Below are positions 47,084 to 57,062 of a stretch of DNA of 64,000 bases, piece by piece. This DNA is from Streptomyces sp. CB02261 (GTDB lineage: Bacteria; Actinomycetota; Actinomycetes; Streptomycetales; Streptomycetaceae), in the NCBI RefSeq assembly GCF_001905665.1, contig NZ_LIVX01000002.1:755420-819419 (forward strand), read 5' to 3'. Numbering within the stretch: position 1 is the stretch's first letter; each line of letters starts with the position of its first letter. A model generated the notes under the pieces. It saw nothing but the letters and a program-made list of their open reading frames with translations. It ran no database searches and was not told where the DNA came from. The translations under genes were made by a program, and so were the position numbers.

Positions 47084-48418
47084 TCAGGCGTCGGAACCGG
47101 CCTTGCGGCGGCGGGTGACGACCATCGCGCCGGCGCCGAGGGCGACGGCGGTGGCGGCCGCGAGGCCGAGCCGCGTGAGGTTCTCGTTCGCGCCGGTGGC
47201 GGCGAGGGTGCCGTTCACCGTGCGGGACGAGCCGCCCAGCTGGGTGGTGGTGGTGTTGGTGCCGCCGGTGGAGACGGTCGGCGCCGGGGTGGGCGTCGCG
47301 GTCGTCTCCGACGGGGTCGGCGTGGGCGTCGGCTTGTCGCCCTTGGCCGCGAGGATGTCGAAGTCGACGTCCGCGTAGTCGCCCATGCCGCACGTGCCGT
47401 CGTTGTTCTCGTACTCGCTGTAGACGTAGGCCGCGCCCTCGCCGGCGGAAGCGTCGGCGGGGACGGTGAGGCGCAGCTTCACGTCGTAGCTGGCGCCCTT
47501 GGCGAGCTTGCCGACCTCGATGGATTCGAACTCCTCGGTGAACGAGGTCCATTCGAGGTTGTCGGCGGAGGACCACTCGACGGGGATGATCCGATCGGTG
47601 AGGTCCGTGTGCTCGTCGATGACCTCACCGGGCTCGGGGGCCCGGATGGCGTGGGCGAAGGCGTTGACGGCGTCCAGGGTGCCGTCGGAGGTGTTGGTGA
47701 CGCGCAGCGAGAAGACGGCGGGCTGACCGGCGGTGAGCGTCTTCGGACCGCTCACCGCGATGTCGAGGGAGGGGTCCTCGTCGCACTCGCCGTTGATCTC
47801 CTCGAAGAACGCCAGCTCCTCCTTGGCCTCGTCGAGCGTCTCGGCGGCGGCCTTCTTCACCTTCTGAGCGAGGGTGACGACGCGGTCGGCGGCGGCGACG
47901 GCCTCGCGCAGGTCACCCTCGGCCTCGGTGAGCACGGTGGCGGCGGCGGTCGCGGCGGTCTCGGCGAGCCCGAGGGCCGCCTTCGCCTCGACGACCGCGG
48001 CGGCGGCGGCCGCCTTCTCGTCCTCGGTGGCCTCGGGCAGCAGGTCCTTCTCCGCCTGGACGGCCTCGGCGAGCGCCTTGTCGGCGTCGGCCTTCTTGGC
48101 GGCGGCGGCCTCGGAGGCGGTCTTCGCCTCGGTGACGGCCTTCTGGAGGGCGTGGTCGGGCTTGTCCAGCGCCCCGCGCGCCCCGGTGGCGCCGGCGAGC
48201 TCGACGACGGCCTCGTCGTACTCCTTCTGCGCCAGGGCGACGGCGGCCTTCAGCTCCTCCAGCGAGGGCATCTCGACGTCGTCCTCGTCCGACGCGGGCT
48301 TCTGCGTCGACGCCGGCGACGGCTTGGTGTCGGCGAACGCGGGCGCGGCCGACAGGAACACGACCGGGGTGGTCACGGCGGCGGCCACGGCGGTCGCGAG
48401 AATGCGACGAATCTTCAC
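47084..48418 (-). CDS. LAXTG-anchored surface protein with Ala-rich coiled coil
   Basis: 444 residues. A Sec signal peptide (1-29, '...APAFA') is followed by a long Ala/Glu/Lys/Asp-rich coiled coil (about 50-210). A beta-rich domain (about 215-360, 'SGPKTLTAGQPAVFSLRVTN') resembles DUF11/Ig-like repeats and holds three Cys. A Thr/Pro stalk (365-400) leads to sorting signal 'LAATG' at 405-409, a hydrophobic stretch and 'RRRKAG'. LAXTG is the class E sortase signal, so it should be covalently wall-linked. It may be a stalk or adhesin on hyphae; ligand unknown. Confidence 0.9.
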   Translation of the reverse strand: MKIRRILATAVAAAVTTPVVFLSAAPAFADTKPSPASTQKPASDEDDVEMPSLEELKAAVALAQKEYDEAVVELAGATGARGALDKPDHALQKAVTEAKTASEAAAAKKADADKALAEAVQAEKDLLPEATEDEKAAAAAAVVEAKAALGLAETAATAAATVLTEAEGDLREAVAAADRVVTLAQKVKKAAAETLDEAKEELAFFEEINGECDEDPSLDIAVSGPKTLTAGQPAVFSLRVTNTSDGTLDAVNAFAHAIRAPEPGEVIDEHTDLTDRIIPVEWSSADNLEWTSFTEEFESIEVGKLAKGASYDVKLRLTVPADASAGEGAAYVYSEYENNDGTCGMGDYADVDFDILAAKGDKPTPTPTPSETTATPTPAPTVSTGGTNTTTTQLGGSSRTVNGTLAATGANENLTRLGLAAATAVALGAGAMVVTRRRKAGSDA

Positions 48419-48709
48419 AGTGCGGGACCTTTTTCCTGGTCAGGGTGAAGGTGAGAGAGAGTGCGGGCGCGCGCCCGCGGCGACTTCACGCGGCGCGATA
48501 CCACCGTGATCGTAGGGCCGTGAACGCCCCGGCCGCAGCCACGTTCCGGCGGCTCGGAGCGGGGTACGGCGCACTCCGGCCGCGCATTCCGCGCGAAGCC
48601 GGACAGTTGCCCACGGAGGCCGCACTTTCTGTGTGATCCATGTCATCAGCGCCCCGCGGCCCGCCCCGTAACGTGTCCCCCACACACCTGGAAAGCGAGG
48701 CACGCACCG

Positions 48710-49936
48710 ATGTCCGAGCCCAGCCCGCTCGACCTGGCCGAGGGCGATCCCTTCGGCCCGCACAACCTCCCGTACGGCGTCTTCTCCACCGCCGACGAGC
48801 CCGACCGGCGCCGGCTCGGCGTCCGGATCGGCGGGCACGTGCTGGACGCGGGTGCCGCGGCGCACGCGCTCGGCTCCCCGTACGCGACGCTGCTCGCACA
48901 GCCGAGCCTGAACCCGCTGCTCGCGGCCGGGCGGACCGCCTGGCGTGACGTACGCCGGGCGCTCACGGCCTGGGTCACGGTCCCCGCGCACCGGGCGGAC
49001 GTCGAGCCGCTGCTGCACCCGCTGGACGAGGTGACGCTGCACCTGCCGTACGAGGTCGCGGACTACGTCGACTTCTACGCGAGCGAGCACCACGCGACGA
49101 ACGTGGGCCGCATCTTCCGGCCGGACGGCGACGCGCTCACCCCCAACTGGAAGCACCTGCCGATCGGTTACCACGGCCGGGCGGGCACGGTCGTGGTCTC
49201 GGGCACCGATGTCGTACGCCCCTCCGGGCAGCGGAAGGCGCCCTCCGACGCGGCCCCGGTCTTCGGCCCCTCGGTCAAGCTGGACATCGAGGCGGAGGTC
49301 GGCTTCCTCGTCGGCACGCCCTCGGAGCTGGGCAGGCCGGTCGCGCTCTCCGACTTCTCGGAGCACGTCTTCGGTCTGACGCTGCTCAACGACTGGTCGG
49401 CGCGGGACGTGCAGGCGTGGGAGTACGTGCCCCTCGGCCCGTTCCTCGGCAAGTCGTTCCAGACCTCGGTGTCGGCGTGGGTGACGCCCCTGGAGGCCCT
49501 GGACGCGGCCAGGACCGCGCCGCCGGCCCGGGACCTCCCCCTCCTGCCGTACCTGGACGACGCCGACGCGGAGGAGCCGGGCGGCTTCGACCTGCGGATC
49601 ACGGTGGAGATCAACGGCGAGGTCGTGTCGGAGCCGCCGTTCTCCTCCATGTACTGGACGGCCGCGCAGCAGCTCGCGCACATGACGGTGAACGGCGCCT
49701 CGCTCCGCACGGGCGACCTGTACGGCTCCGGGACGGTCTCGGGCCCCGAGGTGAACCAGCGCGGTTCGCTCCTGGAGCTCACCTGGAACGGCCGGGACGC
49801 CCTCGAACTGGCGGGCGGGAAGCGGACGTTCCTGGAGGACGGCGACGAGGTCACGCTCACCGCCTGGGCCCCGGGCCCGGACGGCACGCGCGTGGCTCTC
49901 GGCGAGGTCCGGGGCCGGGTCGTCCCCTCGGCCTGA
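48710..49936 (+). CDS. fahA: fumarylacetoacetase
   Basis: 408 residues. It hydrolyses fumarylacetoacetate to fumarate and acetoacetate, the last step of tyrosine/homogentisate breakdown. 'DYVDFYASEHHATNVGRIFRP', 'GYHGRAGTVVVSGT', 'EAEVGFLVG', 'LLNDWSARDVQAWEYVPLGPF' and 'GSGTVSG' hold the metal and catalytic residues (Asp, Glu, Glu, Asp, His). No other homogentisate-pathway gene is adjacent. The 291-base divergent spacer upstream has no gene; its ribosome-binding site is weak (GAAAGCGAGG). Confidence 0.95.
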   Translation: MSEPSPLDLAEGDPFGPHNLPYGVFSTADEPDRRRLGVRIGGHVLDAGAAAHALGSPYATLLAQPSLNPLLAAGRTAWRDVRRALTAWVTVPAHRADVEPLLHPLDEVTLHLPYEVADYVDFYASEHHATNVGRIFRPDGDALTPNWKHLPIGYHGRAGTVVVSGTDVVRPSGQRKAPSDAAPVFGPSVKLDIEAEVGFLVGTPSELGRPVALSDFSEHVFGLTLLNDWSARDVQAWEYVPLGPFLGKSFQTSVSAWVTPLEALDAARTAPPARDLPLLPYLDDADAEEPGGFDLRITVEINGEVVSEPPFSSMYWTAAQQLAHMTVNGASLRTGDLYGSGTVSGPEVNQRGSLLELTWNGRDALELAGGKRTFLEDGDEVTLTAWAPGPDGTRVALGEVRGRVVPSA

Positions 49937-49951
49937 GGTTCCCGGAAGCGT

Positions 49952-50773
49952 CTAGAGGAGCCGCCAGAGGGCGGGGACGTTCGGCGGCTCCCAGCCGGGC
50001 TGGGCCGTGTGTGCCTGGAGGCACACATAGGCCGGGCCGCCGTACGTGACCCTGTCCCCGGCCCGGTAGCCCGTCCCGGCGGCCCAGGTCCCCCCGGGGG
50101 AACCCGTGGGCGTCGGGCTCGGGCTCGGGCCGGGGCCCTGCGGCACGTTCAGGACGAAGTCGTAGGCCGCCTCCCGGGCGCCGCCCGCGTCGCGGACGGT
50201 CATGAGGAGCCGCGGGTCGAAGATGCTGTCGGTGTTGTTGCGGGGTTCGCCCGGGAAGTACAGCTGGGTGGTGAGCACCGGGCGGCCGGGCGCCTGCACC
50301 TTGACGTGGATGTGCCGGGTGCGGCCCGGGTAGAGACCCGGCACGATCGTGGTGAGCGCGAAGGCGCCCCGCGCGTCGGTGTACTGGTGGCCGCGGAAGC
50401 GGAAGCCCGTGTTGTCGTAGGCGCCGTTGGTGTCGGCCTGCCAGAAGTCGAGCAGGGCGCCGGCGATCGGCCGGCAGGCGAGCCCGAAGACGTAGCCGCT
50501 GACGGTCAGCCGTATGCCGGCCGTACCGGCGTCGACGAGGCTGGTCCGCAGCGGTGAGTTGGGCTTGAAGTAGGGGCCTTCGGTCTGCGGCGGGGTGGGG
50601 TCGTCGCCGTCGTCGCACTCGGGGGTGAGCGCGGGGGCCGCCTCGCCGGCGGTGAGGGTACGGGCGAGCGCCGGGACGCCCATGAGTACGGCGGGGGCCG
50701 CCATGCCGGCGGCGAGCGCGGCCCGCAGCACGGCCTTGCGGGTGACGTGCCCGGTGGTGGTCTCGTTGTCCAT
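49952..50773 (-). CDS. secreted intradiol ring-cleavage dioxygenase with C-terminal CBM5/12
   Basis: 273 residues. The signal region carries a Tat-like 'TRKAVLRAALAAG', with one Arg replaced by Lys. The dioxygenase core (60-210) has Fe(III) ligands Tyr119 ('GAYD'), Tyr148 ('PGLYPGRTRHIHV'), His154 and His156. A Pro/Ser linker leads to a CBM5/12-like module (228-273, 'GTWAAGTGYRAGDRVTYGG', ending 'PALWRLL'). This matches the secreted catechol dioxygenase/CBM fusion described in lignocellulose-degrading Streptomyces. It should open catecholic rings on plant material. An AraC gene is 39 bases upstream on the same strand. Confidence 0.92.
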   Translation of the reverse strand: MDNETTTGHVTRKAVLRAALAAGMAAPAVLMGVPALARTLTAGEAAPALTPECDDGDDPTPPQTEGPYFKPNSPLRTSLVDAGTAGIRLTVSGYVFGLACRPIAGALLDFWQADTNGAYDNTGFRFRGHQYTDARGAFALTTIVPGLYPGRTRHIHVKVQAPGRPVLTTQLYFPGEPRNNTDSIFDPRLLMTVRDAGGAREAAYDFVLNVPQGPGPSPSPTPTGSPGGTWAAGTGYRAGDRVTYGGPAYVCLQAHTAQPGWEPPNVPALWRLL

Positions 50774-50812
50774 GCCTGCTCCTCGTGCGGGGGCTGGGGA
50801 TCGGCACCGAAC

Positions 50813-51742
50813 CTAGGCGCGTACGGCCTCCGCTTCGAGGGACGGATCACGGCGGTCGTGGTGTTTTCGGAAGTCCCCGGGGCTCCGTCCCGTCTCGCGG
50901 CGGAAGAAGCGGCAGAAGTAGGCGGGGTCGCCGAAGCCGACCCGGAGCGCGACCTGCCGGATGGACAACTCCGTGCTGATGAGCAGCCGTTGGGCCTCGC
51001 GGGTCCGGGCCTCGCGCAGCAGGGCGGCGGGGGTGCGGCCGGTGGCGGTCCTGACGGCGTCGGTGAGGTGGCCGGGGGTGACCCCGATCAGTCCGGCGCA
51101 CTCCCGTACGGTCCGGGCCTCCGCTCCGGTACGGGTGAGCAGGCGGGCGAACTCCGCGGCGACGGCGCCGGGCCGGCCCGGCGGGGGCGGGCCGGAGGCG
51201 CCGGGGCCCGGCAGGCGTGCCGTGCGGACGAGGAGGACGTGCAGCAGGGACCGCAGGACGGTCGCGAAGCCGTCGGCGCCGTGCCGGTGCTCCTCGACGA
51301 GTTCGGCCATGAGGCGGCCGGTCCGCGCGTGGGTGGGCCCGTCGAGGGTGTGCCAGGGGCGTTCGCCGAGGCGGCGGAGCAGATCGCGGTCGCCGTGGTC
51401 GAGGAGGAAGTCCTCGGTGAACAGGACGACCGTGCCGTCCAGGCCGTGGGCGTCCTCCCAGTGGTGCACCTGTCCGGGCAGGATCACGCCCAGGTGGGGC
51501 GGGCGCAGTTCCCAGCGGTCCAGGTCGACGACGTGGGTGCCGGTGCCCGAGGTGACGTGGACGATCTCGTGGAAGGTGTGCCGGTGCGGGAAGGCGGCCC
51601 GGGAGAGGGGGCCGACGGCGTCGAAGCTCCCGGCGGCGAACGGCACGTCGTCGGGGAGGCGCAGTTCGAGGCGGTGCATGGGCGGTTCGCCGGGTCTCGG
51701 GGTGGCGCAGGGGGTCCCTGGTAAGACGGTGGTGCCGCGCAT
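50813..51742 (-). CDS. AraC-family transcriptional regulator
   Basis: 309 residues. The N-terminal cupin-like ligand domain ('HRHTFHEIVHVTSGTGTHVVD', 'PPHLGVILPGQVHHWED') is followed by two C-terminal helix-turn-helix motifs (about 210-300, with 'LRVGFGDPAYFCRFFRRETGRSPGDFR'). It lies directly upstream of, and on the same strand as, the intradiol dioxygenase, so it probably controls that gene and itself in response to an aromatic or oligosaccharide. The start could be the Met at residue 22 (51679) rather than 51742. Confidence 0.88.
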   Translation of the reverse strand: MRGTTVLPGTPCATPRPGEPPMHRLELRLPDDVPFAAGSFDAVGPLSRAAFPHRHTFHEIVHVTSGTGTHVVDLDRWELRPPHLGVILPGQVHHWEDAHGLDGTVVLFTEDFLLDHGDRDLLRRLGERPWHTLDGPTHARTGRLMAELVEEHRHGADGFATVLRSLLHVLLVRTARLPGPGASGPPPPGRPGAVAAEFARLLTRTGAEARTVRECAGLIGVTPGHLTDAVRTATGRTPAALLREARTREAQRLLISTELSIRQVALRVGFGDPAYFCRFFRRETGRSPGDFRKHHDRRDPSLEAEAVRA

Positions 51743-51835
51743 CGCGCCGCCTCCCTCTCATGCTGGTACAGACCATGCGGGTGGTCCCACGATGGCACGG
51801 GCCCCGCGGTCCGGTCACCCCCGTCGACCCCCACG

Positions 51836-51878
51836 CCGAGGGCCCGGCTCCGCCGTCGTGGCGGGGCCGGGCCCTCGG
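51836..51878 (-). terminator. Terminator of the complete nuo operon
   Basis: A 19-pair stem with one G-T pair and a GTCGT loop: CCGAGGGCCCGGC... (51836-51854) with its complement at 51860-51878. It lies 15 bases beyond the nuoN stop and ahead of the AraC gene. Confidence 0.92.
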
Positions 51879-51893
51879 TGTCGTACGGGACCG

Positions 51894-53555
51894 CTACCGG
51901 ACGAACACGCTCGCCTGGTTCGCCAGGTCCAGGAAGTACTGCGGGGCGAATCCGAGCACCAGGGTGACCGCGACGCCCGCCGTGATGGTGACGGCCGTCA
52001 GGGCCGAGGGCACGGCGACCGTCGGGCCGTCCGCCTTCGGCTCGCTGAAGAACATGAGCACGATCACCCGGATGTAGAAGAACGCGGCGATCGCCGACGA
52101 GATGACACCGACGACGACCAGCGCGCCCGCGCCGCCCTCCGCCGCCGCCGAGAACACCGCGAACTTGCCGGAGAAGCCCGACGTCAGCGGGATGCCGGCG
52201 AAGGCGAGCAGGAAGACCGCGAAGACCGCCGCGACGAGCGGCGAACGGCGGCCGAGACCGGCCCACTTGGAGAGGTGGGTGGCCTCGCCGCCCGCGTCCC
52301 TGACCAGGGTGACGACGGCGAAGGCACCGATCGTCACGAAGGAGTACGCGCCGAGGTAGAACAGGACCGACGAGATCCCGCTCGGCGTGGCCGCGATGAC
52401 ACCGGCGAGCAGGAAGCCCGCGTGGGCGATCGACGAGTAGGCGAGGAGCCGCTTGATGTCGGTCTGCGTGATGGCGACGATCGCACCGCCCAGCATGGTG
52501 ACGATGGCGACGCCCCACATGACGGGCCGCCAGTCCCAGGTGAGGCCGGGCAGCACCACGTACAGCAGGCGGAGCAGCGCGCCGAACGCGGCGACCTTGG
52601 TCGCGGCTGCCATGAAGCCGGTGACCGGGGTCGGGGCGCCCTGGTAGACGTCCGGGGTCCACATGTGGAACGGCACGGCGCCGACCTTGAAGAGGAGCCC
52701 CGTCAGGACCATGGCGAAGCCGATGAGCAGCAGCGCGTCGTTGCCCATGGTGTCGGCGAGCGCCGGGTTCACGGTGGTGACCGCGCCGTCGACGACGTCG
52801 GCGATGGTGGCGTACGAGACGGAGCCCGCGTAGCCGTAGAGCAGGGCGATCCCGAAGAGCAGGAAGGCCGAGGAGAAGGCGCCGAGCAGGAAGTACTTGA
52901 CGGCCGCCTCCTGCGACATCAGCCGCTTGCGGCGGGCGACGGCGCAGAGCAGGTACAGCGGGAGGGAGAAGACCTCCAGGGCGACGAAGAGCGTCAGGAG
53001 GTCGTTGGCGGCCGGGAAGACCAGCATGCCGGCGACGGCGAAGAGGGCCAGCGGGAAGACCTCGGTGGTGGTGAACCCGGCCTTGACGGCGGCCTTCTCG
53101 TGGTCGCTGCCGGGGACGGCGGCGGCCTCGGCGGCGAAGGAGTCGACCTTGTGGCCGTGGTCGGCCGGGTCGAGCCTGCGCTCGGCGAAGGTGAAGATCG
53201 CGACGATCGAGGCGAGGAGAATGGTGCCCTGGAGGAAGAGGGCGGGGCCGTCGACGGCGATGGCGCCCATGGCCGCGATCTGGGCCTTGGTGGAGCCGTA
53301 GCCGCCGGCGGCGAGGCCGACGATGGCGGCGAAGGCGGCGCCGAGCGCCACCACGCTGAGGAACAACTGGCTGTGGTAGCGGACCTTGCGGGGCACGAAG
53401 GCCTCGACGAGGACGCTGAGGATCGCGGCGCCGATCACGATGAGTACGGGTGAGAGCTGGGTGTACTCGATGTGGGGAGCCGGGATCTTGTTCAGCGGCT
53501 CGGCGGCCGTCGTCCACAGGCTGTGGACGGAGGGTGCGACGACGGACGTGCTCAC
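51894..53555 (-). CDS. nuoN: NADH-quinone oxidoreductase subunit N
   Basis: 553 residues, antiporter-like proton-pumping subunit. It has Glu in 'FVALEVFSLPLYLL', Lys in 'LFKVGAVPFHMWTPDVYQGAPTP' and the charged helix 'KYFLLGAFSS'. It is the final gene of the 14-gene operon. GTG 53555 overlaps the nuoM stop by 4 bases. Residues ~75-140 contain a hydrophilic loop between hydrophobic segments ('PADHGHKVDSFAAEAAA'), as in other actinobacterial NuoN. Confidence 0.96.
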   Translation of the reverse strand: MSTSVVAPSVHSLWTTAAEPLNKIPAPHIEYTQLSPVLIVIGAAILSVLVEAFVPRKVRYHSQLFLSVVALGAAFAAIVGLAAGGYGSTKAQIAAMGAIAVDGPALFLQGTILLASIVAIFTFAERRLDPADHGHKVDSFAAEAAAVPGSDHEKAAVKAGFTTTEVFPLALFAVAGMLVFPAANDLLTLFVALEVFSLPLYLLCAVARRKRLMSQEAAVKYFLLGAFSSAFLLFGIALLYGYAGSVSYATIADVVDGAVTTVNPALADTMGNDALLLIGFAMVLTGLLFKVGAVPFHMWTPDVYQGAPTPVTGFMAAATKVAAFGALLRLLYVVLPGLTWDWRPVMWGVAIVTMLGGAIVAITQTDIKRLLAYSSIAHAGFLLAGVIAATPSGISSVLFYLGAYSFVTIGAFAVVTLVRDAGGEATHLSKWAGLGRRSPLVAAVFAVFLLAFAGIPLTSGFSGKFAVFSAAAEGGAGALVVVGVISSAIAAFFYIRVIVLMFFSEPKADGPTVAVPSALTAVTITAGVAVTLVLGFAPQYFLDLANQASVFVR

Positions 53556-55150
53556 TTGGCCGCCTCCACGTTCTGGGGCACAGAGGGCTGCGGGTCCTTC
53601 TGCTGCACATCGGACATGGTGTGCCGCACCGCCGGGTTGACGACGTCCGTGAGCGGCTTCGGGAAGACCCCGAGGAAGATCAGGACGGCGATCAGCGGGA
53701 CGACCACCGCCAGTTCACGCGCCCGCAGGTCGGGCAGCGACCGCACCTCCTCCTTCACCGGCCCGGTCATCGTCCGCTGGTACAGGACGAGGGTGTAGAG
53801 CGCGGCGAGGACGATGCCGGTGGTGGCGATGACACCGGCCACCGGATAGCGGGCGTAGGTGCCGACGAGCACCAGGAACTCGCTGACGAACGGCGCGAGT
53901 CCGGGCAGCGACAGGGTCGCGAGGCCGCCGATCAGGAAGGTGCCGGCGAGCACCGGGGCCACCTTCTGCACCCCGCCGTAGTCGGCGATGAGCCGCGAGC
54001 CGCGCCGGGAGATCAGGAAGCCGGCGACGAGCATCAGCGCGGCCGTCGAGATGCCGTGGTTCACCATGTAGAGCGTCGCACCGGACTGGCCCTGGCTGGT
54101 CATCGCGAAGATGCCCAGGATGATGAAGCCGAAGTGCGAGATCGACGCGTACGCCACCAGGCGCTTGATGTCCCGCTGGCCGACCGCGAGCAGCGCCCCG
54201 TACACGATGCTGATGAGGGCGAGGACGATGATCGCGGGGGTGGCCCACTTCGAGGCCTCGGGGAAGAGCCCGAGGCAGAAGCGGAGCATCGCGAAGGTGC
54301 CGACCTTGTCGACGACGGCGGTGATGAGGACGGCGACCGGGGCGGTGGCCTCCCCCATCGCGTTCGGCAGCCAGGTGTGCAGCGGCCAGAGCGGCGCCTT
54401 CACCGCGAAGGCGAAGAAGAAGCCGAGGAAGAGCAGCCGCTCGGTGTCGGTCGCCATCTCCAGCGAGCCGTCGGCGCGCGCCGCCGCGATCTCCGTGAGC
54501 GAGAAGTTCCCCGCGACCACGTAGAGCCCGATGACGGCGGCCAGCATGATCAGGCCGCCGGCCAGGTTGTACAGGAGGAACTTGACCGCCGCGTACGAGC
54601 GCTGGGCCGCCGCGTTCTCGTCGGAGCCCGCGTGGGCGCGGTCGCCGAAGCCGCCGATGAGGAAGTACATCGGGATGAGCATGGCTTCGAACAGGATGTA
54701 GAAGAGGAAGACGTCGGTGGCCTCGAAGGAGAGGATCACCATCGCCTCGACCATGAGGATCAGGGCGAAGAAGCCCTGCGTCGGCCGCCACCGCTTCGAG
54801 GTGGTCTCCAGGGGGTCGGCGTCGTGCCAGCCGGCCAGGATGACGAAGGGGATCAGCAGGGCGGTGAGCGCGATGAGCGCCACCCCGATGCCGTCGACGC
54901 CGAGCTCGTAGCGGACGCCGAAGTCCTTGATCCAGGCGTGGGACTCGGTCAGCTGGTACCGCTCGCCGCCGGGCTCGAACCGTACGAAGACGACGGCGGC
55001 GAGCACCAGGGTGGCGAGGGAGACCAGCAGCGCCAGCCATTTGGCGGCGGTGCGGCGGGCGGCGGGGACGGCGGCGGTGAGGATCGCACCGACCGCCGGA
55101 ACCGCAGCCGTCACGGTAAGGAGCGGGAAGCCTGCGTTGATTTCGGACAT
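53552..55150 (-). CDS. nuoM: NADH-quinone oxidoreductase subunit M
   Basis: 532 residues. 'FYILFEAMLIPMYFLIG' (Glu) and 'FAVKAPLWPLHTWLPNAM' (Lys) carry the proton-path residues, and 'SISHFGFIILGIFA' is well conserved. ATG 55150 starts 5 bases after the nuoL stop; the reading frame further upstream is a shadow of nuoL. Confidence 0.96.
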   Translation of the reverse strand: MSEINAGFPLLTVTAAVPAVGAILTAAVPAARRTAAKWLALLVSLATLVLAAVVFVRFEPGGERYQLTESHAWIKDFGVRYELGVDGIGVALIALTALLIPFVILAGWHDADPLETTSKRWRPTQGFFALILMVEAMVILSFEATDVFLFYILFEAMLIPMYFLIGGFGDRAHAGSDENAAAQRSYAAVKFLLYNLAGGLIMLAAVIGLYVVAGNFSLTEIAAARADGSLEMATDTERLLFLGFFFAFAVKAPLWPLHTWLPNAMGEATAPVAVLITAVVDKVGTFAMLRFCLGLFPEASKWATPAIIVLALISIVYGALLAVGQRDIKRLVAYASISHFGFIILGIFAMTSQGQSGATLYMVNHGISTAALMLVAGFLISRRGSRLIADYGGVQKVAPVLAGTFLIGGLATLSLPGLAPFVSEFLVLVGTYARYPVAGVIATTGIVLAALYTLVLYQRTMTGPVKEEVRSLPDLRARELAVVVPLIAVLIFLGVFPKPLTDVVNPAVRHTMSDVQQKDPQPSVPQNVEAAK

Positions 55151-55155
55151 GACAG

Positions 55156-57051
55156 TTACACCGCCCTCATCAGCAGGGTCGCGGCGATCAGCACCGCAGT
55201 ACCTCCGAACATGGAGACCGCGTACGAGCGGGCGTAGCCGTTCTGGAGCTTGCGCAGCCGGCCGGAGAGCCCGCCGACGGAGGCGGCGGTGCCGTTGACC
55301 ACGCCGTCGACGAGGCTGTGGTCGACGTAGACCAGGGAGCGGGTCAGGTGGGTGCCGCCGCGGACGAAGACGGCGTGATTGAAGTCGTCCTGGAGGAGGT
55401 CGCGGCGGGCGGCCCGGGTGAGCAGCGAGCCGCGCGGTGCGACCACCGGGACGGGCCTGCGCCCGTACTGGAGGTAGGCGACGCCGACACCGATCACCAT
55501 GACGGCGACGGTGGCGGTGGTGACGGCGGCGGCGCTGATCGGCGGGTGGCCGTGGGCGTAGCCGGTGACCGGCTCCAGCCAGTGCACGAACCGGTCGCCG
55601 ATGCTGAAGAAGCCGCCCGCGAAGACCGATCCGAAGGCCAGCAGGATCATCGGGACCGTCATGGACTTCGGCGACTCGTGCGGGTGCGGCAGCTCGTTCT
55701 TCTCGTCGGCCTGCCAGCGCTTCTCGCCGAAGAAGGTCATGATCATCACGCGGGTCATGTAGTACGCGGTGATGGCCGCGCCGAGCAGGGTGACGGAGCC
55801 GAGGATCCAGCCCTGGGTGCCGCCCTTCGCGAAGGCCGCCTCGATGATCATGTCCTTGGAGAAGAAGCCGGACAGGCCGGGGAAGCCGATGATCGCGAGG
55901 TAGCCGAGGCCGAAGGTGACGAAGGTGACCGGCATGTACTTCCGCAGGCCGCCGTACCTCCGCATGTCGACCTCGTCGTTCATGCCGTGCATGACCGAAC
56001 CGGCACCGAGGAAGAGCCCGGCCTTGAAGAAGCCGTGCGTCACCAGGTGCATGATCGCGAAGACGTAGCCGATGGGTCCGAGGCCGGCCGCCAGGATCAT
56101 GTAGCCGATCTGCGACATCGTCGAACCGGCCAGGGCCTTCTTGATGTCGTCCTTGGCGCAACCGACGATCGCACCGAAGAGGAGCGTGACCGCGCCGACC
56201 ACGACGACCACCGTCTGGGCGTCCGGCGCCGCGTTGAAGATGTCGGCGGAGCGGACGATCAGATAGACACCGGCGGTCACCATCGTGGCCGCGTGGATGA
56301 GGGCCGAGACCGGGGTCGGGCCCTCCATCGCGTCCCCGAGCCAGGACTGCAGCGGCACCTGGGCCGACTTGCCGCAGGCGGCGAGGAGCAGCATCAGACC
56401 GATCGCGGTCAGCGTCCCCTCGGACGTCTCACCGGCCGCCCCGAGCACCGGCCCGAAGGCGAAGGTGCCGAAGGTGGTGAACATGATCATGATGGCGATC
56501 GAGAGGCCCATGTCGCCGACCCGGTTGACCAGGAAGGCCTTCTTCGCGGCGGTGGCCGCGCTGGGCTTGTGCTGCCAGAAGCCGATCAGGAGGTACGAGG
56601 CGAGACCGACGCCCTCCCAGCCGAAGTACAGGAGCAGGTAGTTGTCGGCGAGGACCAGCAGCAGCATCGCCGCGACGAACAGGTTGAGGTAGCCGAAGAA
56701 CCGGCGGCGGCGCTCGTCGTGCTCCATGTACCCGATGGAGTACACGTGGATGAGCGTGCCGACCCCGCTGATCAGCAGGACGAACGTCATCGACAGCTGG
56801 TCGAGCTGGAAGGCGATGTCCGCCTGGAAGCCCTCGACGGGGATCCAGGTGTAGAGCCGCTGGTACAGGGCGCGGTCCTCGGCGCCCTTGCCGAGCATGT
56901 CGGCGAAGAGCACCAGGCCGATGGCGAAGGAGGCGGCCGCGAGCACGGTGCCGATCCAGTGCCCGACCTTGTCGAGCCGCCGCCCGCCGCAGAGCAGGAC
57001 GACTGCTCCGAGCAGAGGCGCCGCGATGAGCAGCGCAATCAGGTTGTCCAC
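55156..57051 (-). CDS. nuoL: NADH-quinone oxidoreductase subunit L
   Basis: 631 residues, the most distal proton pump. '[19 protein letters not shown]' (Glu), '[21 protein letters not shown]' (Lys) and '[15 protein letters not shown]' (His) are intact, and the C-terminal lateral helix with its final anchor is present. GTG 57051 lies 11 bases after the nuoK stop. TAA stop. Confidence 0.96.
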   Translation of the reverse strand: MDNLIALLIAAPLLGAVVLLCGGRRLDKVGHWIGTVLAAASFAIGLVLFADMLGKGAEDRALYQRLYTWIPVEGFQADIAFQLDQLSMTFVLLISGVGTLIHVYSIGYMEHDERRRRFFGYLNLFVAAMLLLVLADNYLLLYFGWEGVGLASYLLIGFWQHKPSAATAAKKAFLVNRVGDMGLSIAIMIMFTTFGTFAFGPVLGAAGETSEGTLTAIGLMLLLAACGKSAQVPLQSWLGDAMEGPTPVSALIHAATMVTAGVYLIVRSADIFNAAPDAQTVVVVVGAVTLLFGAIVGCAKDDIKKALAGSTMSQIGYMILAAGLGPIGYVFAIMHLVTHGFFKAGLFLGAGSVMHGMNDEVDMRRYGGLRKYMPVTFVTFGLGYLAIIGFPGLSGFFSKDMIIEAAFAKGGTQGWILGSVTLLGAAITAYYMTRVMIMTFFGEKRWQADEKNELPHPHESPKSMTVPMILLAFGSVFAGGFFSIGDRFVHWLEPVTGYAHGHPPISAAAVTTATVAVMVIGVGVAYLQYGRRPVPVVAPRGSLLTRAARRDLLQDDFNHAVFVRGGTHLTRSLVYVDHSLVDGVVNGTAASVGGLSGRLRKLQNGYARSYAVSMFGGTAVLIAATLLMRAV

Positions 57052-57062
57052 AATTCCGCCCC

